Positions 23,801-36,500 of a DNA stretch of 64,000 nt are shown here, one piece after another; positions within the stretch are counted from its first letter, which is position 1; each line of letters opens with the position of its first letter. The notes beneath the pieces are model-generated. The model was not told the origin of the DNA, ran no database searches, and saw nothing but the letters and a program-made list of their open reading frames with translations. The DNA is from Hybos culiciformis (taxonomy: Eukaryota > Arthropoda > Insecta > Diptera > Hybotidae). A program made the translations under genes and the position numbers. The stretch lies in the NCBI GenBank assembly GCA_964007475.1, contig OZ023275.1, positions 8,783,829-8,847,828 of the forward strand, read 5' to 3'.

Positions 23801-26500
23801 TTAAACTTCCTCGTCATTTTTATTTTATGTTATTTTGGTTCTAATTCTAATTGCCTTAAAATGTGAAGGTTTTTCTTTCGGGCCAACCAGAAAAAAAAAA
23901 TAAATAAAAAAAGAAGTTAAATATATATAAAACAATGAAAAAGTTTTATTATTCCTAAGGATACAATATGAATTCTAATCATAATCAAATTTTTTTCCTA
24001 TTTAGAAAAAAAAAAAAATAAATAAAATCACAATGTTTTACATCAAAATTTAGAATTTTTATTTTACACCTATAAATTTTTTTTTGTTTTCCTAAAAGTT
24101 TGTAATTTTTGTTAAGATATGTACAGTACGTTTACGAAATTTTAATAAAATATTATGTGAAATTAAAGTTTTTAATTAAATTATTTTTATGTTTATTTCG
24201 GTCAAAAATTTTTGTGGGATTTTGAAAAAATCTCTAAATTCAGCTGAAAAAACGGTTGAACTGGTTGATTTAAGTTCAGTCCTCTCAGTTCAAGTCAACG
24301 TAATGATATTAATGTTTATAATTGTAAAAATACAGTGTAAAGAGTAGTCAATTTTTACCTCCTGTTTGTGATGTATAATATTCTTTATAAGTAGGTTTAA
24401 ATCAGGCATTTCTATCATCAAGAAGTCCATAAATGAAAATTTTCCAACACAAAAGGGCGCATAGTCAAAATATTCTTAAACTGTATTATAAAAAGTATGA
24501 AAAATATATTAAATATTCAGATAATCTCCGAACTTGTCAAAATTTGGAAAAAAAAATCATAGAAGATAACTTTTTAGAATTTAATTTTAACAACGATAGG
24601 TATTATTGTGTTACAAAGACCGAGGGCAGTTACCAATCGCTAGTTTTTAGTATAACTATCCATCATAGGTGCGTTTAAATCAAGGAGTTAATTTTTTAAC
24701 GTGCTAGATTTTTTTTTGAAATTTTTATTTAATGGTTTAATTTAAAGCAAAAAAAACCTCATATTTATAACTTTTAAACATTACACAAATCTCACCTTTT
24801 AAGGGATAAACAAAAAGTACATTTTACAGCTGAGCCAACAAATTGAATTTCACCTTTAGCTATTTTATAGCCAAAACATTTTTGTTTTTTGTTAATACAT
24901 ATATATGTACAGATATAGATAATAGTATTTATTTTTGTTTATAATTTTTAAACCGCAACAGATGTTATTAACAGTATTAAAAATTATTAATTTTAAAAGT
25001 TTAGAATTACCAAAAAAAAAGTTTTAAATTAATTTGTAATTTTTTTTTATTTATTAAAATAGAAAAAAAAAAGTTATGGGTACAGGATGAATTTAATAAT
25101 AATCGTGTGGTCATAAGTTTTTTTTCCTTTTTTTTTTTGTAAATATGAATATTTATGGCCGGAAAAATATTATAATATAAAATAAAGGTACTATTATCAT
25201 GATGATGAAGAACATGTAAGGTCCTTAAATGTTAATGGTTTTTAAAATTCTTCGTCTTAAATAAAATGTTTTCAAATTTTTAAGGTTTTCTAATGGAATC
25301 TAAGAATTTTGGGTCACTTAACCATATAAATAGTTACCTTATATATAATATTTTTTACCTAAAATAATAACTTTCAAATCTTAAACTATTTTTAATGATT
25401 TAATGAATGTGTACATACACACATAATATTAATATAATTTTAATTGCTTTACTTACATATAATATGTATAGTTATGTTATAAAATAAAGAATTATAATGC
25501 TACATATATTATTAATTAATTTATGCCGACTTTCAGTACTCGGAGTAGGAAACCTACTTATTATATCGTTTTTTCAACAAGAATAAGAAAGAAATTCCGT
25601 TTAACCACAACTTTCGCAGTCACTTCATTTTCCAGTGCGACAAATTTTGTGAAAATTTTAAAACAAAATACTGTATATAAAAAAATAGGCTTTAAGTGAC
25701 GATCATAAGGTAAAAATATTTTGGTGTAAAAATATACACAAAAAATAAAAACTCTTTTAAAGAATTAAAGATATGTGCCACCAAGATATTGTCATTGCTT
25801 CTATTTTGTTTAAAGATGACATAGTATAGATTTCCTCAAAAAATTTTGCATATTATGTACGTATACAAGAAAAAAGGGAAAATAAAAGTTTATAGTCAGT
25901 TTGATTTTTTTTATTTATTTATATCTTTATTATATTAAGCGAATTCATTTTAATAATGAAGTGTCATGATGATAAATATTTTGATAACCTAGTTTCATTT
26001 TCGTGATTGTGTCACATTCCCTCTTCAAGGAATATCACTCAGCAGAGTGTATAAATTTATTGCTTTTACTTTAAAATACAATATCATAAAATAATATAAA
26101 AAAAAAAAAGAAGAAAACAAATTATATAAAATAACATATCTTAATGACATTTCTTGTATTTATAATGAGAAAAGTTTACAAAAAAAAAAAAATTATATAA
26201 AATTTTTCTTAAGAAAATACTGCAGACATTTTAAAGACAGATGGTTCTTAAAGTGTTTTAAGACATTATTTTGATGAAACTGCTGGTATTAAATTTAAAT
26301 TCTGTCTTAAAATAATTTTTGTTTTTTTTTTCGTTGGTATATAATGTATGCTTATTCGTTTGAGCAAGATTTAATTTAATCATTTAGGTTTTTTTTTTTT
26401 TTTTTTTGTCTTTTGGGAAAAATTAAAATCTTTATTTGAATGTGCTTATTTTTTTTTTGTTGGTACTAAAATAATTTAGGTCTAAACTTTTTTTTTGTTA
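20890..26500. other. Gene-free region (5.6 kb)
   Basis: AT-rich throughout. Two stretches look more coding-like than the rest: about 21063-21163 on the minus strand, and 23344-23410 on the plus strand with AG before and GT after. A frame at 24433-24678 (81 codons, Lys/Tyr/Asn-rich) has no family signature. None is supported enough to call a gene. Confidence 0.5.
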
Positions 26501-26504
26501 TTTT

Positions 26505-26830
26505 GCTGAGCTTAGTGTATTAAGCTTAGTGGTACAATTTATCTAAACATTAGTAATAAAAATTAATGATTGATAGTTTGTCATCTTGTGTTTTTTATTA
26601 TTTCAATATTTCGAACTTAGTCCAAGTCATCTTCAGGAGATTACAATAAATTTTACTTAAGATCTACAAAATAAATATTGTTAATTAACAACACATTAGT
26701 TATAACATAATCCCCTGAAGATGGAAATATTGATAATATAAAAACATAAGACGACAAACTATATCAACCATTAATATTTATTTTAAATGTTTAACTAAAC
26801 TACATCACTGATACAATGTTCAGATCTAAA
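26505..26830. repeat. Inverted pair of a ~110-bp repeat with a hammerhead-like motif
   Basis: The arm at about 26519-26643 is the inverted counterpart of about 26709-26830. Shared blocks include AGTTTGTC, CAATATTT, CATCTTCAGG, and outside these TAAACATT and ATTAATG. Read on the minus strand, the left arm carries CTGAAGA, a small stem (ACTT...AAGT) and then GAAAT (26604-26637). The right arm has CTGAAGATGGAAATATTG with the stem part missing. No coding signal. Confidence 0.72.
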
Positions 26831-27225
26831 TTATAAAAAAATCTTTATTATTATTAAGGTTTTAATTTTTTAATAACATAAAATAAATGGAATACATTTT
26901 TTATGTTTTATAAGAAAATTTAAGAATTTTATTTTTATGATGTTATATTTTGAAATATCTGCCTTTTTATCCAAAAACGCAGAATAGATTGAACAAAGTT
27001 TGTGTGTGCAAATAATTTTACAACCTTTGGCAGTCGAGAAGTTCTAAGCTTGGAACCTATAACTGAGGATTATACCTTTATCCTTTCACTGGAAATAAAT
27101 TCGATGCTCGTAAATAGGGTTAAAATGTTAAATTATATGAAACTATATGAAATAATATGTTAATGGTAGTAATATGTCGTCAATGTAGCTCACATTCAAA
27201 TGGTTGAATTTGATCTATATAAATT

Positions 27226-27551
27226 AAGTAGTTACGCGGTAGGCGTACGGAAAATTGAAATCTTATCATCTAGTTTGATGGAAAATGGGCCAAAGAAATA
27301 TGTTTTCGCTTCTTTTTTACTATAATAAAGAAGGAATCGTCTACTTTATATACATGTAAGAAGAGGAAGAAAAATTTGGTGAATTTCTTAAGTAGATACG
27401 CGGTAGGCGGACGGAAAATTGAAATCTTATCATCTAATTTGATGGAAAATGGGCCAAAAAAATATGATTTCTCTCCTTTTTTACTATAATAAAGAAGGAA
27501 TCGTCTACTAATTTTAAGAAGAGGACGAAAAAATTTCGTGAATTTCTAATG
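27226..27551. repeat. Two-copy tandem duplication, period about 164 bp
   Basis: Copy 1 starts AAGTAGTTACGCGGTAGGCG (about 27226) and copy 2 starts AAGTAGATACGCGGTAGGCG (about 27390). The copies share GAAATCTTATCATCTA, ATGGAAAATGGGCC and GAAGGAATCGTCTACT with few differences. It is less AT-rich than its surroundings and has no convincing reading frame. Confidence 0.9.
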
Positions 27552-29571
27552 TATTTTGCTTAGATTCTTTAATAAATATTTTTTTTTAAATTCTTAATTA
27601 AAAATTTATACTTTTTTTCTAAAGATATACGTACCTTTCCAATATTAAAACTTATAGCAAAATAACTTTCTCTGCATATTATACTGAAATACTTAGTTCT
27701 CTTACATAACAATTTGTAAACTTATATCTATCTATACATATATATATTTTTTACATAAATATTTTTGTTAAAACTTCCATAACTATTAACATAAGTTCAA
27801 GGATTTTATTACAGTTAGCTTATGTTATTTAGACATAATTTAACATAAAATATTTTTTTACATGTCTGTCTATAGAAGTTTTTTTTTTTTTTTATTTTAA
27901 AACAAAAATATCTTAAATAACAAAAATGGTGTGAAGGTTTATTTTTTTTCATTCTTAGAAATAGACGTTTTGATTTATAAAAAAGTTCATATAAGTCAGA
28001 CGAATTGAATTAAAAATATCTCCATATATACATACGTATATCATACATAAATAGCTGTCTTATTTTTTTGTGATAAATACTGAATTTGCAAGAAAAGTTT
28101 CAAGGTCATATTAAATATATATATATATTTATAGTATATACTGGATCACCATTACAAATATTAAAGCTAGAAGATAAATTACGTGTGCTTAAAATATTCT
28201 AAAAATTTGACACCAGAAAATTTCATTATCATTTTAACCTCATCATTAATACAAAATTTGATTTTTCATAGAAGCAGGCAGACTGAATTGAATCATCAGA
28301 ATTTGTTCGTTCAAAAAGTTTTTGTTAGTTACAAAAAAATATTCAAAAAGAAAATTCATATAAATTTTCCCTTTTTTTTTTTTCTTTAAGATCCATTTTA
28401 AGAAAGATTGATAAATTAATTTAAGGTTTTTGATGTCATGATGTGAAACTATTTTTTATGTGAAACAAAAAAAAAAACAAATTCTAATAAAATGCAGAAT
28501 CATAAAAGTTGGTTTAAAATTTCAATTAAAAAAAAAAGATATGTAAATTATATATTTAATACTATGTGAATGAATTTACAGGATAGTTAAAATACAAATT
28601 TAAACCCCCTAGCTTATGAGGATTTATTTTGGGTTAAAATATCATTTTAAATTTTTTTGTTAACTATAAGTACTTTTTTATTTATTTAATTGTTTCACAA
28701 TTTGTTTTTAGACTTCTAGACCTGCATCGAATTTTGAATGCCTAAAGATCAATCCATGGTTATCCAAAGTTAAACCCTGGGAAACGAATAAAAGAAATAA
28801 AATTAAATTTATATAAAATTTTGTTTTATATAAATGGATTAAACATAAAGAAAAAAAAATTAAATTGTGCATAAAACCAGGAAAAATATTATTTTTCCTG
28901 TATTTATTTAAAACGACATAAATGTAAATATTTCCAGTACACAATTTTCTTCTAGTTGTTTAAGCTTCGAAACAAACAAAATTACTTTACATAACGCCAC
29001 ACATGCTTACATAACTTAATATTCTTTTGTAAACATAAATTTTCTTTAAATTTCAGTGCACATAATATGCATAGAATGTATAGAAATTGCACTATAATTT
29101 CACACCAAATTATGTTTCACCATATTTGCAAAGCATATAACATGAACGTTAACTGTATATATAGCTACATTGCTTAATACACAATTTCATATTATATTTA
29201 ATTTCTAAAATTATAAAACACAATTTTTAATTCATTCATCTTGATAACTTAAAAACATTATATTCTGATCATTACTAGCAGCATGCGGAAAACTTTTTTA
29301 ATAATTGAATACTTTTTAACTTTTGTGAAATTTTAAAATAATTCTTAAAATAAATTTGAAGTAAATAATATTTATATATTATAATCTAAATTCTTAGTTT
29401 AGATTGAATTCGCAGAAGTCTATTCAAGCAATAAATATAATTTAAGTAATTTCTCACCATAAAAAAATTTATATTATTTAAATTCTTATTCATTATAAAA
29501 ATAAAATAAAATGAAACTAACTATAGCGAATAAATTTAGTATGAGAGCAAATAAAAATTAATGATTTGATA
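27552..29571. other. Gene-free AT-rich region
   Basis: No repeat or gene seen. Frames at 28183-28389 (plus) and 28708-28944 (minus) are short and composition-driven. Confidence 0.6.
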
Positions 29572-29573
29572 TA

Positions 29574-29916
29574 CAGTACCGATTCGATCGTTTTAACTAA
29601 TTAAAACCAGGCAAATTGCAACGACCGCGTTTGTTGCAACGACCGAGTATCATTGTTTATAAGGAACCTCTTATAGCAAACTTGCCGCACTTATATAGAA
29701 TTGATCCGTCATCGTCGCATTGCAACGTTACTGCAATGAGTGTTCTATTTAAACTATTTAAACTATTTGTATAAAAATAATTTGTTGCAACGATCAAGTA
29801 AAAAATTTTGAAAGTTGCAACGACTAGGTCTTTCAGAGGAAAATTTTAATGGTTTTTCGGTTGCAACGACTGAATAGTTGCAACTATCGAGTGTTGCATC
29901 GATCGAGTCGGTACTG
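29574..29916. mobile_element. 343-bp TA-flanked MITE, Tc1/mariner (pogo-like) type
   Basis: Left end CAGTACCGATTCGATCG and the reverse complement of the right end CAGTACCGACTCGATCG match at 16 of 17 bases; over 24 bases about 20 match. Each end is bordered by TA (29572-29573 and 29917-29918), as expected for Tc1/mariner-superfamily insertion; CAGT starts are usual in the pogo branch. The interior holds eight copies of a TTGCAACGACCGAGT-like motif, all in the plus direction, starting near 29616, 29634, 29720, 29785, 29815, 29861, 29878 and 29894. No transposase. A minus-strand frame overlapping the right side is a by-product of the motif repeats. Confidence 0.85.
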
Positions 29917-29918
29917 TA

Positions 29919-32900
29919 TATAGTTATAAGAATATGTTGACAAATAAAAATATGGAAAATAAATGTGTGCAAATATTATGCAAAAGTTTGAAAAAAAAAT
30001 TTTTTTCTTTAACTTATAATGAAAGTATATTATAAAGAAACCACACTTTTTCATAATTTATTTTCTTGAAATTTTTCTCTTTCCAACATTTTCCCATCAG
30101 TTAGTATCAAGGTGAATTTGAAAGATTAAAAATAAAAGAATGAAAACAAAAAATAAAACACAAAAATTCATTGAATCTATGAAAGCTTAAAATTTTCTTA
30201 ATTCTTATAAGGCTTGAACATAAATATCTTGTAACATAAAAAAAAAAAATTATTCTTTTACTATTTTCTTTCTTCATAGAAAAATCTCTCTGAATTTTTA
30301 TTGCTTGACAATTTATAAGATTTTACACAAAAATTTCTCTATCTGTAAGGTAAAAAACCAGATTTTCCATTCATATTCCCCTCAAAACAGATATTGTGAT
30401 TTTTGCTTTACTATTGTGAATAACGCACTTTTATTTTCTCTAAAATTAAAGAATTTCCCTGTAGAATATATATAATACACACATGTTATATTGAAAACTT
30501 TTCAAAAGAGATGTAATTTTACATTGAAAAAAAAAACACTCAGTAACTTCATTGACGCCTTTTAAAGTAAACGTGTTGTAATATATTTTGCCGTCCAGTA
30601 ATGTGAAGAAATTTGTTTTGAACCAATTTTATCAGAATAAATTTAGTAAAAAATAGTTCTTCATATTTGGCGAACAGACTACAGAAAGCACTCTCACGAA
30701 AGGTTGTAAAAATTATAGTTGAATGAAAAACAAAAAAATTGTAAATTTTTTACAAAATATATTATGCCTGTCTAAAAAAAATATAAAAGAAGCTCAGATA
30801 ATTTAAGTAAAAAATAAAATAGAGATAAAAATTAACATATTATTATCCTTTTTTTTTTTGGGTCGAATCATTCACCTGTAAAATATGTAAATAAGGGATT
30901 TTAGTTTTCTTTTTATTTAAAATTTATTATATAAGAAATTTCAATAACGACGATATCCAATAAATGTGAACTGAAATGGAAATTAGTTAAGTTTTTTTTT
31001 TTTTTTAATTTTTAAATTAACTTTAAACAAAAAAATTTAATTCATTTTATAAAAAAATTACTTTATGTGTATTATTTAATATTATTCCAAAATATGTAAT
31101 TTTATTTATTAGAATGTAAATTTGCTTAGTAAATGAGATTTTTCTAAAATTGAGTTTGAAAGTACTACGCCGAAAATGATTTTAAAAGATATTCTTAAAG
31201 AATGTATCTCCAATTAAGGAGTTCATGCGAAAAAGATATTAATTTATCAACATTAGTTTCATATCAGAAACTTCGAGTGACAGTCACAACTTTTATAAAA
31301 TTTACAAAAATTCAACTTGTTCAATTCACCACTAAAGGCAGATAATTTCCTATTGCTAAGAAAGTTCTATATTTCCATAGATAATTTGATGATAAGTGTG
31401 TAAGAAAATAAATTAATATGCATTAATTTTGAGTTTCTATTATACTTTATAAATATTACATTTTTAATTTTTAAGTTCTTAAAATTAATATTTAAAAACT
31501 TATCATAATACGAAATGTAAAAATTACAACATTATGAAAAGTTATGGAGAAAGAACTATTATTTTAAGGACATTCTTTGGTTTTGTTGAGAATTTCTATT
31601 ATATAGGCAGTTAAATTTTTTTATGTTGAAATTAGCAGCATAAATTATTTTTCGTAATTAGATAAAAATGAAAAGAAATTCTTAAAACTTATTTGAATGA
31701 ATTAAATTTTAACTAAAGTTTGGCTATTGAAGAAATATATTTTAGGACAGTTTATGTTTTGTTCTTTTATCTACATGAAAATATTTTTTTCAACCAATTA
31801 CTTTCGAAAAGATTTTTCTGAAAAACAAGAAATTGCACCATGAAGTACTTTATTATTTAGTTATATTTATTTAAGAATGTTGAATGAATATTAAATTTAA
31901 AGGATTTATTTTTTGTTACATGGAAAATAAATTATAAAAAATCTACCAACTGGTACGTCATTGGGAAAACAAAATATTTTTTTTAAACTCATTAAAGACT
32001 TTAATTTCTTTATCCTTTTCTGTATACAATTAATTTTTATTTATTTTTTTTTTTTAACCCTAAAACCATCTTGAGAAAACTAATAATAAAAAAAAAAAAA
32101 AATAAGAAATAAAAAATTAAATATACCTAAAATGTAGAAAAATGTAATATTTTTAAAAGCATCATATAAAAAAAAAATATATAGTCTTCTATACTACACA
32201 CTCTAAAATTAAGAATAATTTTATTTTGTTTTATTTCCCACCAGAAACATATAGTTTAAATTTAATATTTTTTGTAAGCTTTTTTTTTTTAATTAAAAAT
32301 GTTCTATAACATTTCCTTCTATCAGAGAATTAAAAATTAAAATTTTTGTTTTCTGTTTTTAATTTAAAAGTTTGGAAACGAAAATAAATTTGTTTGTTCG
32401 GATTTTTATATGTTTTCCATTTCCTCCCCGTAACTTTTGAATAATCGAATTAAAAGCTAAGAGAGAATGAAAATAAAATATTTGTATAAAGCAAAGCAAA
32501 GCAAAAAAAAAAACCTCTGCAAATCGTAACTCTTTGCACTGGCATGAAATAATGGTTTTCAATTTTCATTTTCATGTTAGACAAAAAAAAAATACAACTT
32601 TTTATATAAATATTCAATTTATGAATTGAATAACATTTTCACTTTAAGTGTTTAAGAAAAATTTTTTGGGTGTGGTCATATGTATTTTTTTATGGTGTTG
32701 TTAAAATATTCTTTTCATCATTTTAACTGTGTAGCATAATTCTAACCACTTTATCTTTGTGTTTATTTTTTTTTCTGGATTGAAAATTTTAATTTTTAAA
32801 CCTAAAATAAAAATTTTTTTTTTTTTTTTTAACCTACTTTGTATAAATATTTTCTCGCTGAAATCTGAATACAATATATTTTAAACTCCTTAAAAAAATT

Positions 32901-33480
32901 GTTTTTTTATTTCAAATTTTAGGTTTATATTCAAGAAAACGAAATTATGACCTCTAAAAGAGAAATAATATAGGTATATAAAATCAAGCTGCAAGGAAAT
33001 ATTATACTTATATAGATCTTCTTTAATTCATTGGGAAATAAATTTTTATTTCATACTGTTTTTTTTTTTTTGTAAATCCATATGGTGTTACCAAAAAAGG
33101 ATGTTACATTTTATAACCATTAAAAAAGATTCGTTTTTCTTTGGGAAAAGTGGTTTAGAAAATTGAGTTTTGTATTGAATATTATTCCTAAATATAGTAT
33201 GTAATATGTAGGTGTTCAATGTTTTATATATCATCAACATATACGGGGAAAATTATTGTATAGTCTGGTCTTTATAAATAAATGTTTAAGAATAATTTTC
33301 AAATAAATGTTATATTTGAGCGTAACACCTACTATCGTTTAAAAATTATATGAAATTTAAAATTGTTCATGTAATTTTGACCTATTTGTGGTTTTTTAAT
33401 TGCATTACGTGCAGATTTAGGAAACCAACACTAAAAATTTACCATAATTTTTTTTCAGCATTTGATTTTGTGACATATGA
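29919..33480. other. Gene-free AT-rich region
   Basis: Only homopolymers and short chance frames are seen, for example 32359-32562 on the minus strand. A slightly less AT-rich stretch at 30540-30710 was not identified. Confidence 0.6.
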
Positions 33481-33524
33481 ACTGAAATTCATCACAATTA
33501 TTACTGAAATTCATCACAATTATT
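33481..33524. repeat. 22-bp tandem duplication
   Basis: ACTGAAATTCATCACAATTATT occurs twice head to tail; the two units are identical over 22 bases. Confidence 0.92.
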
Positions 33525-36500
33525 ACTCTATAGTTTTTTTTCGATATGGGGTAGAATAAACCAAGTCGAAATGAGAATGTGCAGGATTTGTTCTTCATTC
33601 AAAGAAAAAAAAAATAAAAATAAAAATTACAAAAATAAAAAAAACTTTTGAATTTGTTTTACCTATATTATATATATAATTTTGCTCATATATATGATTC
33701 CTTGTGTGGTACTTAAATAATGCTGGTATTTTATTATTATATTGTGGGTTGTTTATATAACACTTTTATTCCATTAAATAAATATTATATCCTTTTTTTT
33801 TTCTTCTTTTATTTTGGTAAGAGAATTATTTCATGGTGAAAGGAATTGAATTTAACAAGGGGAAAATATAATAATGTATAGGATAAAAAAAAAATAAATG
33901 AAATAAGAAAGAAAAACTAGTATTTTGTTCGCTTATTTATCAATATTTAATGTATATTATATATGGAAAAGAGAAATTTTAACATCCTTTTTATCGTATA
34001 TTCAATTCAAGTGTGCAACAAATCGGTCTAAATTTGATTAGATCCTTCAAGGGAGATTACATTTTTACTTATATAAAAGTTGCTAAAAATAACAAAAATT
34101 ATTTTCATGATTTTGGGTTATTTTTTTTTTTTTTTGTTGATTTTATTTTTATTTATATGTAACATACATGTACACACTATACATAATGACAATTCATATG
34201 AATTCCTTGTTGATTGTTTTTTTTTCCTTCTCCAAAAAATTTGTTATAACTTGGTTTTTGATAATTGTCATCAAAATAGAGCATAGAGCAACATATATAT
34301 AGTTAAGCTTTAATGAGTGAATTGAAATTATATTATTTCTCTTGACAATATTTTAAGATAAATGTCCTGTAAATTAAGTTATTATTAGAAAAAATAATTA
34401 ATCCCATTTCTGATTTTTTTCCAAATAATTTTTACATAAAAATAGATTAGAAAATTTTATAATTATAAATTTGTGGCTTTTGAGGTAAGATTATTTTAAA
34501 ACATTATATCCTACATTTTATATAAAAAAAAATGTAATTTTCAATTTTATAATTAAATATTTATAGAGTTATTATGTTATGTAAAAAAAAAAAAAACACA
34601 TTTGACAAGAGTATATTTAAATTTTAAAAGAAGAATAAACATCAGAAAAAAAAGGGATAAAGGATTATTGTTTTGTTTTGTCATGTTTCTCTACATTTAA
34701 TAAATTTTTTAAAATTTAATTTGAACAAAAAAAATTATTTTTATAAATTTTTATTTTTGAATAATAAAATTTTACAATGTTGTTACATTAAAATTTTTGT
34801 GTTTTTGTACGAAAATAATAAATACAGGCAGAAAATGATTATGGGGGTTTTTCTACCAATCGAACGAAGTTACAAGTCAATGAAATTTGGAAAGGCTGAG
34901 TAGGTTATAAAGTTTTTATTATTAATTACATAATTCAAAAAGATGATTAAAAATATAAAACAATTATAACTCATAATATGAAAAATGGGAACAAGTTTTT
35001 AATTTTTCGATTTACAATACTTTTTGAGGGCCAATTTTTGTTTTAAATTCCACTAATCTATACTAATTTTCATCAAATCGATTAATACACATTTTTTAAG
35101 TGCTATCAATGGATATTATCTCAAATATACGAATTTTTGATTAATTTCCTAAATCCACATTGGGTGTAGAACATTTTTTTAGGTTCCATAATTGATATCT
35201 ATATCTATCCTTCCCTACACTAATTTTCACCAGCATTTATATTGAACAATTTAAAATACAATAATTCAAATCAAAACTACTTAAACCTGAAGCGAAATGG
35301 AGGTGAATTGGTTGATCTTGATCATTTTCTTTCCCTCATATGAATTGAATAAATAAAAAATAAACCACGAGCTAAAATATTATATAATATTTATATATAA
35401 CCTAATTAGTGTGGCTAAACTCACAATGTATTTAATACTCAAATACTAAAATCATCAGAAACTAATTTAAGAGCGCAACCAAAGAGAATACTGAACTAAG
35501 GCTGGAGTATATGAAATAAAAATAAAAATTCCATATTAAAATAAAATATTTAATTTATGCGTAAATTTTAATCTGTTAGGGATAATCATAATTTAAAAAA
35601 TTATAATCATTTTTAAAGTTTTCATGGAAAGTAGCAAAAAGTGAAAAAAATACATAATTCTGCTCATTAAACTTCAAAATGACTTTCTAAAAAAAAAAAA
35701 TTTCTTACCAAAATAATATGGATACCCTTTTAAATCTCTTGGGCATATTTACTAATTTATACAAAAACGTTTTTATGATCCTTTATGATTTGTTTTAATA
35801 ATAAATTATGAATTTTTTTTTGCCGCTGTCCTTTCTAATTTCCTTTCTTGTTTATGAACATTTTTTTTATTTCGTCCAATTCATTTCAATTAGCTTAAAA
35901 AAATAATTTGCATACTTTTGAAGAGCACAAGAAAAGAAGGAAAAATTTTCGTCCTTCTTCCTTTGGGTCATTAACACAATATAGCACTTAAAAGACAAAA
36001 AAACAAAATATCTTATTTATTATTTTGTTTATTCATATTTTTTTTCTTTTTACATTATCAAAATGATTGACATGAAAATCTCTTACATTAAACTCATAAA
36101 TGTTTCCAACATGAATTCATTCATCAAAGGTTTGTTTACAAAGTGTCTAATTTATTGTATATACATATAGTAGTACCTACCTCTATTTCCTTGCATTAAT
36201 ATTATAAAATCAATTAATTTATAAGTATGTTAAAGCAAAACAGATTAGCCATTTATTATAAATATGTAATGGAGCTGATTTATACATGACCTTTCTTTAT
36301 TAAAAGTTTTGATTTATTTAAACAATTGTCAATGTTACTTCAAAATCCTAAAGATAGTTAAAATGAAAATGTAGATTTAAGTGACTTAAGTGATTTAAGT
36401 ACAGACCTACTAAGAATATAACAGAAATATTTGATTTAGAGTTGAAATTGTAAATATATTTAAAATACTAAATAGTACCTATACGTTATTTGTTTTTACA

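Noticed and set aside
24433..24678. 81-codon plus-strand frame ending near a GTGCGT donor-like site
   Set aside because: Composition (Lys, Asn, Tyr, Ile) is what AT-rich DNA yields by chance; no homology recognised.
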